A DNA stretch of 64,000 nucleotides. It comes from Arctopsyche grandis (Eukaryota; Arthropoda; Insecta; Trichoptera; Hydropsychidae). The position numbers and the translations under genes were made by a program. Position 1 is the first letter of the stretch. Every line of letters starts with the position of its first letter. The notes under the pieces are model-generated. The model saw only the letters and a list, made by a program, of their open reading frames with translations, had not been told where the DNA came from and made no database searches. The stretch is from contig NC_135365.1 of the NCBI RefSeq assembly GCF_051622035.1, positions 7,223,501 to 7,287,500 of the forward strand. Direction: 5' to 3'. Shown one piece after another: positions 56,579 through 64,000 of the stretch.

Positions 56579-56813
56579 ATATGAGTTGGAAGTACTGTGA
56601 CAACCTTTGCCGCTCAACTTTTCAACTGTGGAAGCCACTATAGCAGCTTCATCAATCATCATATAGATGTTCCTCTTCCCAATTCATCGAGCAAAACTAT
56701 AGAGTTGATTGCAGTGCGCCTCAATATTGCTGCTTCTTCAATCAATTCAAGCAGGAAGGTCGACTATCCTGACATTACATCGTCATCGTCATCGCCCAGT
56801 CTTGTGATTATTC
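56579..56813 (-). pseudogene. Msh6: Degraded Msh6 (MutS-type mismatch repair) fragment
   Basis: The minus strand reads GIITRLG, DDDDDVMSG, stop, STFLLELIEEAAILRRTAIN, SIVLLDELGRGTS, then, after frameshifts, AAIVASTVEKLSGKGC. This follows the MSH6 ATPase region in order: TRLGA, MSGESTFFVELSE, SLVLVDELGRGT (Walker B), and the ANAVVKEL-type helix. One stop and at least two frameshifts show that it is dead. Only about 75 residues survive, so whether it was a retrocopy or a broken duplicate cannot be told. Confidence 0.7.
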
Positions 56814-56899
56814 CATAGTATTCCATCGATGACAACCAAACTGCACTCTGAAATCCTTCTTGTAAAAATGTTGAGATTATTGATGCGAATTAGCAATTG

Positions 56900-58429
56900 C
56901 GAAACACTGAAGGTATTATTTAATGTATTGAATAAACCTTTCACTATCACTTATTTTAATACGACACTACATATTAAATTATTTAAAATGAATATCTTTC
57001 AAATTATTTTTTTTACGAAAAAACAAATGACAATACTTAATCGTTTTTCCTAGTGAATTTTCGTCTCAATTTTCGGAAATGATAGGTAAGCAAAGGAATA
57101 AAATGAATTGAAACTTACATTAATGGTTCTTGTTCGGACTCGTTCGGCTTCTTTCAATTATATATTTATTTAATACAGTAGGTATTTATATAATTCTTAC
57201 AATTGTGAATACTTTAACGATCCAACCGAATAGTGTTGCATCCAGCATGCTGGAAAAATTATAAGGCAAAGTTTGCCTCAGCCTGCTAACAATAAAAAAC
57301 CGTCTAAATACCTTCTGTATATACTAAAATACCAAGTAACAATAGTCGGAATTATTAATCTTGTAATTTTATGTAGTTGACGCAGATTCTACGTCTCCCG
57401 CTCAACCTGCAATTTTTAATTAGACGTGAATTGCGCGTCTCCCCGAGTGAAACTCTCGGAGTTTATGGCGAATAATTGAACTTGACCTTTTTTGTGTATA
57501 CATTGAATGAATACATGAGGTGAATTATGTAGAATCAGGCGTGTCAAACCGTTTTTTTTTATGTTTTGTCTATGCACATAACAAAATGTCGAACAGGCGC
57601 GTCAGATAATTTCCCGTTACGTTTAGACTGGAGAGTTTTGTTTTCTTATCTGAAATATCACTTAGAACACCTTTTTTTGTCTCACGGCTACAGTTTTGGT
57701 TACCTGTAATACCTACCTGTATAATGTAATTTTTTTTGTTGTTAGGCTCGTTGTCTACACCAAAGGCACGTCCATTTTGGTTGGATATGTATGTGTTGAG
57801 TGCCACCTACAAGAATTAACCCAGAGGCGACCTATTGTTGTCGCAGCCGCCAGCAAGGCGCCGACTGTCCACGGCTTAATAAACCACTGGTCAACTACAG
57901 GGTGATAAAAAATAATTGAGCCTAAAATCTGACCGTATTTCAAGCGTGGGATCCGATTGTGAAGTGTTAAATTCGAACGGTTTTTCGATTGAAATGGAAG
58001 TGAATTCAGTGTCTTGTTCTGGTGTTTTAATCTTGTTCTAATTTCTGACAACTTATGGATCAGTATATATATGTACATATGTACAAATGCATATAAAGGT
58101 GCAGACATACAAAATCGTATACGGCACGTGTTTTTTTGGCTCGGTGATTATTCTGCAAAAACTATTATTTTGAATAAAAATACCAATAATTTTATTTTAC
58201 TACCGCCATATATGTATATTTAAAACTAAAAAATGGATAGACGTCAGGCACTTTTCAGAAATTCAAATTTCAAACGCGTCTTAAACGATATTTTTACACC
58301 ATCGTAATGGCGAAGGATCCATTTTGCCATATTGACGAAAATGAGCAATATGGCAAAGTACGAAAACGATAAGATAAGAGGCAATTTTTTCCTGAATTGT
58401 AATCGTAAGTGAAACGTAAAGGAGGTATG
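56900..58429. other. Spacer, no supported gene
   Basis: AT-rich, with a less AT-rich patch at 57690-57910 (open frame containing GYVCVECHLQELTQRRP) that I cannot place in any family. Confidence 0.3.
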
Positions 58430-58620
58430 TAAAAAGCGATCTCGCTCACGTCACTAAAATCTCGATCACGGAACATCTGGCACCCAAAAACTCCATCAAA
58501 AACTTCATGCGAAATATTGTACTAACGAGAACTCAAGTGTCAGAGATATTCCGTATTCGCGATTTTTGAGGCAACGATTGTCGTGCGTGCGCTTGCAATT
58601 TGCGCAATAATCTGATTACC
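58430..58620. repeat. Dispersed repeat, partner of 30840-31035
   Basis: Direct copy of the repeat at 30840-31035, with shared blocks TCTCGATCACGGAACAT, GAGAACTCAAGTGTCAG and CCGTATTCGCGATTTT. Confidence 0.6.
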
Positions 58621-58654
58621 GTGTTTTTAGATAGTTTTGTACATGCAAAAAAAA

Positions 58655-58775
58655 CGTAGCATGCCCAATCAATACCATCGCGATCCTTGACAAAATTCAC
58701 CTAATGAATTGTTTTCGGTGATATTTTATCCTTGTATTGACATAGATTTGACGGTGATCGATAACGATGATTCCT
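58655..58775. repeat. Dispersed repeat, partner of 50930-51050
   Basis: Reverse complement of the repeat at 50930-51050; GATATTTTATCCTTGTATTG is the best conserved block. Confidence 0.65.
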
Positions 58776-58779
58776 ATAT

Positions 58780-61700
58780 TAGAAGAAATGTAGGACGAAC
58801 TTGTCGAAATAGTGAAATCGGATGAATTAACAATGATCTGAAGAAACGTCCTTTCCAGTTAAAAACCACGATTTTACTCTTTTCAGATTTAACAAAGAAC
58901 ATCAATAAAGTTCGATTGCCATTTTTATATGTAGGATGAAACTTTTCATAAAGCTCTTCTTTGTCAGAAACGTTAGTAAAAAATATATGTAGAATAAGTC
59001 ACTTTTTATTGACAAATCTGCTCGGTGAAGATCACGAAAAGTAGAATTTCTGATTTAGACTGATTTAAATCAGCGATTTTCAACCGTCGTAAAAAAAAAT
59101 CCGTGTTTAATGCATTTTCGGTAGTGCGTACGTGCGTGCAAAAACGCCCCCATTGACTTTCATTATCATCTGCGATATTTTGAGAAAAAAATATAAAAGT
59201 TATTTGAGAAAAAAAGTAAAACGTTATTTGCACGCCAAGTTCTAAGCGATGACGTTGAAATTCCTACTATAAATAAGTTTTGTTCAATAAAGTTAAAAAG
59301 TTTTTGAGCTTTCTTTTTACTATTATGCTGTAAACACCAATATTAAAACAAGATAATCGCAAGAAAAATATTGTGTAAAATTGATAGATAAATCACTGAA
59401 TAGACTTAAAATGTTTTATGAATATAATGTACTAGCTGTTTTACCCGGCTTCGCTCAGTATTTGTAATATAAACAGCTTAAACATGGCGTATCTAATAGT
59501 AAATATTCATTTGTTTTTTTTTTGTATTAAAATTGTTTGAATCGAAAAAAATATATATCGAATCGAAACCATATCGAATCACCGTCATAGAAACTTTGAT
59601 TTGTTTTCGATGTTGCAATCAATATTACATATGTACTTACTTACAAAGTATCTTTCAAAATTATATATTAAATGTATGAACAATGAAAATCTTTAAAATC
59701 AAATTCAAAAACGATATTGTAGCATTTAAAATTGATTCGAACGGACAACCCTATTTTTTTATTTTATATTTAAAATAAATTTGCATCTTTGATATATTGC
59801 CATTCGTCAGGTAGAATATTCTAAGCTTTTCCTGCGTGTCTATTTTATACACAAACGCTGTCCACAATTTATTTTAGACGCTAAATTTACATTTTAAATA
59901 TTTCTGGGAACGAAATTCGATGCATAAAAAATCACAAGTTGGCAACACTGTTCCATTTAATTCGTAAATTATACACGCATCAAAAAAAATCAAAGGCATG
60001 CACGCATTGAAACGATAGCCACAATTAACCATCAGAATTTATCTACACTTAAAAAAGACACATTATGCAAATAGCCACCATAATAATAATAATGCCGTAA
60101 GCACCATTGTTTCCAAAACTTCATATTACCTATAATATAATACATATTTCGAATCGAACTTTGATTAAAAAAAAAGCTATATAATATAAACAAAATGAAA
60201 TTTGAATAAAACGCTCGTTCGTTTCGCGTATTAAATTTCAATATGCTAATTTAATAATGGGTTTGAAATTGTTTTTGGCGCACACTGTACTATTATACAA
60301 CGCACATATCGAATAGATTTATAGCACCTATCTATGAAGAGGACTCGTCTTGAATTCGAATCGCTATTTATTAATTTTTTAATGCATCGGGTTTTATTTA
60401 TGTCGCTTGGTGAAGTTTTATCCGTCCACTGTGCACCGAGTGAGTAATTCGCACAGCAATTTACGCGTTTCTACATTTCTTTTTCAGGCCTTTTTCGTCT
60501 CAGAATGGTGATTAGTATATATTTTTTTTATACAAATCGTGTTTGGAACATGTTCATGAGTGCTTTTCGTTCATACGTCGACAACATGACCAATAAGGAA
60601 ATGTATTTTTTCCAAAGTTTGTCTGTCCGGTCGTCTGGCGCCGCTCCATATTGTAGTTTCTGGTCGACTCTTATGGTGCTGACCGTTTATGGGACACGTT
60701 CGATTTCATTAAAATGGCATCTAAAGGGTTTTCAGATCCTGGCGCTGTTCGGAAAAGACGAGTTTTTCCAGCACGAGCTGTGACTTTGGAAAAACTGCTG
60801 TGAATTTCATTAAAAGCTTATATAGTGTCGTCAACCCTGGATCTTTAAAGTGAATGCACTTAAATCTGTAAGAAAAGTCTTTCAAATCATTATTTTTTAT
60901 ATTGAAAGTATTAGAAGCTGTCGAGTTTCATTTGAACCTATAAGAAATGTCGTTAAAATCGTTGATTTTTTATTGAAAGTTTTATAAATTGTCGAATTTC
61001 ATCATATTTTCGATTAATTTTAAAAATTCAAGGTCATATTTAACAGGTCACAATGATGTCCTTGAACCTTGTACATAATGACCTTCAAGTCCATGAGTTT
61101 AAGTTGAAACATATCTCATTCGTTTCATTAGTAAGAAAGTAAATGCATACTAACATGCTAAAATCGTTTTTATTACATGTTTATGCAAATAAATACATTT
61201 TAACTTGACTAATAATAAATATTCATTATTTTTTTGTGGATATGTTGAATGTGCATAAATAGACTTATATTTTAATTAATTACATCCTGTTTCATCAGAA
61301 GGCTTGGTTCACTTTTGATTTGAAATATAGCTATAATCCCTTCCAACTGATAATTGCATTTTCTCATCCTAAAATTCACTACTTACTACCTGTTAAAATC
61401 TTGTGATTTACCTGTAGGGCAGGATAACGTCCATTTTTTTCTCGAAAACACGGTCAGGTGTAAAGATAAGGATGCACCTTCCTCGAAACTGTTTTTATGG
61501 TAGTACATAAATATATGTACGTGAGAATTTTTGGCAGAATTTGATTTATTCTATAAATGAAATGTGAGATGTTTGCGATTCGATGAAATCCGAGATATAT
61601 GAGAGTTCAGTTTTCCCCAGAAACAGGGGATGTAATAGCGAGATATTTTCCCCCAAGGCTGTCTACGGCCTACCCTCGATTCAGGGGTGGGTCGCTTGGC

Positions 61701-61959
61701 AACCACGGTCGCCATTGGACGTCGGAAAATTCAAAATGGCCGCTGGCAAACGATCGATATGAGGGCGGCAATGTCAGCTTTTCCGAAACACTCCAATCTG
61801 TGAACGATGAAATACAGATTTTTTATTATGTGTATCCAAGTGTACATAATAAGTTGAAAAAAAACAAGTCGTATTTTCGAAATACATGAAAGGATATACA
61901 TAATAATCAAAAGCAAAATTCCTAAAAAAACAAAGAAACATTGTATATATGTTACAAAG
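58780..61959. other. Spacer, no supported gene
   Basis: AT-rich. ACTAGCTGTTTTACCCGGCT at about 59431 looks like a dispersed-repeat end. A loose repeat of about 80 bp (GTCGAGTTTCATTTGAACC, GTCGAATTTCATC) lies at 60790-61010. GC-richer patches at 60600-60780 and 61610-61790 carry open frames with no known motif. Confidence 0.35.
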
Positions 61960-62170
61960 TGTACATTTTGTTCGTTCATAAACATTTTACATAATTTGTT
62001 CATACACGAACCAATTTGGCCAGTTATAGTGTACACAAATGAACAAATTGACAAGCGAACTAGTTTGTTCATGCACAAACTATTGGCATAAGTTCTAGTA
62101 TTCTCAATGTCTATGTCTCATCCTCCATTATCCATACATATGTACCTACATATGTACATATGTATGAATA

Positions 62171-62470
62171 ACCAGCAATATAGATCAATGGTTAGCGTGT
62201 AATGGTTTAAGGTTCAATCCCTGGCTGTGCTGCTGGCCAGACCTTGGATATGTGACTCCATGGTCGATCGTTTCCTATCAGAGTTTGCCAATTTATCTAA
62301 TTTAATTGAAGCCGTTCCAACCGATTGCAACCCTGTCCTATTTTTAGCAAAATTCTAGTGTAACCGCTTCTCGAATTCACTGATTAGTGATCACAAATGA
62401 AAGTGCTGCAAATTTTTCCATTAATGTATCTATGATTATTAATCAATGTTTGACTAATAAAATGTATGTT
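62171..62470 (+). mobile_element. tRNA-derived SINE
   Basis: Head ACCAGCAATATAGATCAATG, B box GGTTCAATCC (62211-62220), body GTGACTCCATGGTCGATCG and GAAGCCGTTCC, then CTTCTCGAATTCACTGATTA. No clear tail hairpin, so the 3' end may be decayed or truncated. Confidence 0.7.
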
Positions 62471-62479
62471 TACCCTGGG

Positions 62480-64000
62480 TTGCAAAATTTTAAAAAATTG
62501 CTGTTTGTAATAAATATCAGTGGCCTATATTGTATAATGTGTTTGGATATGTATATGTTACAGTGAAAGCATATTTCAAGTGAAATTACATATATTTTCA
62601 CTAGTAAAAATATATTTTCACCAATTCAAGCAGTGAAAATGTATCAAACAATGAATTTACAACGATTAACTCTATAAATTCAACAACCTAACAACCCAAT
62701 CTTAAATGAATAGGGCCAATCCTTACTTAACCTAACCTATCCTAACCCTTAAATAATACCAACCCTAACAATCTAATCTTAAATGATTAAAACCAACCCT
62801 GAAAATGTAACTGGTTATGATTTCACTGAAATTTAAGTGGAAATATAAAATATAATTTCACTGTGACATATACAGTTAGTGTCAATTTAATATGGCTTGT
62901 TATGGCATTATTAATATAGAAGTTTACTATGAGCAATATTTTTTTTGTTTTTTGATCTATTTTAGCAGTATTAGTCAGAGAAATGTTATATTAATAGAAG
63001 TGGCTTTAGGCGTCATATTGTTGTCAAATGACGATTGTCCACAGACAATCCTAAATAATTTTGGCATCAATCGTATTTGATGCTTGGTGCTCGACGTATG
63101 TCCGATAAAAACTTATCTTTTTGTTTATATTACTCGCAAGATGGGCAAGCATCGGTAAAAATTGCACAATGCATTCAAAAACACACAATAAACAACATGG
63201 GATACATTTTTATAAGTAAATTGATCCGATTGTATTCAGTGCGTTGTAGCGTATTTGTAGAGACGTACCGCGTAATATTGACAACAATTATTTATTCGTA
63301 AAGGCCCTTCTATTATTATTACATTTCTCTGGTAGTAGTACTAATTATAAGCTGCAAAAAAAACATTTTTCAATTCTAAAATGATTTTACAGTCGACATT
63401 TGACAAAAGCCCTTGATTTACCCCTCTATGTGGCGTTGTATTAAATATCAGAAATATACGTATATATATATATATATATATCTGGCAATTCTTAAACATA
63501 TAAAACTTATACTTTTTTTTAGATTTTATATTTTTGATATAGTAATTCCATAACTACATAGAAATTTGTGATTATATTGACGTTGCAATTACGTACAATT
63601 TAACACATACCGATATTGATGCGGGCATTAAAACGGTGAACATGTGGCATAGTACAAATCCGCGGGCCACGTCCGTGTTGACATTTTATTTCTGTGACTG
63701 GTGAAACCCTCTGACTACTCCTATTTAGAGACCAGTCAACATTTGGTCCAATCTGTCAATAGAGTGCCGGTAAAAATAATTTTGGAGCGCGTCGTCTGTT
63801 GCGCATACACGCACCTATATGTACATACATATGCACATAGTATATTACACATATGTTGGGTATGTGACGACGCTTTGATGTCGTCGTCGCAAAAGTGCAG
63901 GGGATGGAAATGGCCAGTTGCTCAGTATATCGAATTAATACTGCATACAATCAAAGATAAGTGTATGATTTGATTTATACGTTTTATTGAATTTTTCAAT
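62480..64000. other. Spacer, no supported gene
   Basis: Contains a C/A-rich stretch at 62700-62790 with several AACCTAACC- and CCTAACCC-like words, a 21-bp TA run at 63462-63482, and TACATATGTA-type palindromes near 63820. No gene evidence. Confidence 0.35.

Noticed and set aside
59431-59480. ACTAGCTGTTTTACCCGGCT as an element end
   Set aside because: It looks like a known type of dispersed insect repeat end, but I cannot delimit or classify an element from this single occurrence.
62700-62790. Telomere-like words (CCTAA-type)
   Set aside because: Only scattered AACCTAACC and CCTAACCC words with irregular spacing, not a TTAGG array.

Overview
The window is nuclear DNA of an insect. It is AT-rich, with introns flanked by GT-AG, long (TA)n runs and many transposon layers. 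Insect-type genes are present: tandem CYP9-like cytochrome P450s, an HLH54F/capsulin-type bHLH factor, a ZAD zinc-finger remnant, a GFOD-type oxidoreductase and an Hsp10 chaperonin. The order is not resolved. The many-exon CYP9-like genes would suit a holometabolous insect such as Lepidoptera or Trichoptera, but this is inference.

Layout. 1-3110: the last four exons of one P450 gene (copy A), its large intron filled by a broken LINE, a nested solo LTR and (TA)n. 3110-9200: transposon-rich spacer containing a minus-strand LINE 3' end, a composite inverted-repeat element split by an internally deleted LINE, and a second solo LTR. 9302-20931: a complete nine-exon P450 (copy B, 542 aa) whose first intron carries a full-length, apparently intact CR1/L2-like LINE with ORF1, ORF2 and target duplication. 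Fold-back elements and LINE remnants sit in its other introns or near them. 21.2-23 kb: a SINE, a broken ZAD gene and an inverted-repeat element. 23720-28785 (minus): a four-exon bHLH gene of the TCF21/capsulin/HLH54F type, with SINEs in its introns. 30.4-36.2 kb: small DNA transposons and little else. 36214-41460: a Harbinger-like DNA transposon containing a very young, internally deleted BEL/Pao-type LTR retrotransposon. 41768-42955: an intronless, GC-rich GFOD gene. 43.1-45 kb: decayed RTE-type LINE pieces and a second copy of a fold-back element. 47.4-48.9 kb: a Jockey remnant, a possible small membrane protein, and Hsp10 (minus) with a three-unit heat-shock element beside its start. 49-64 kb: mostly repeats and AT-rich DNA, with a degraded Msh6 (MutS) fragment.

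The host genes do not form one pathway. The P450 pair is a local duplication reaching into the 3' UTR. The clearest general pattern is a 3'-terminal hairpin, with variable stem and conserved apical sequence, shared by several LINE and tRNA-derived SINE copies. This suggests that the SINEs are copied by the LINE reverse transcriptase. All calls come from reading the sequence; no database search was run.
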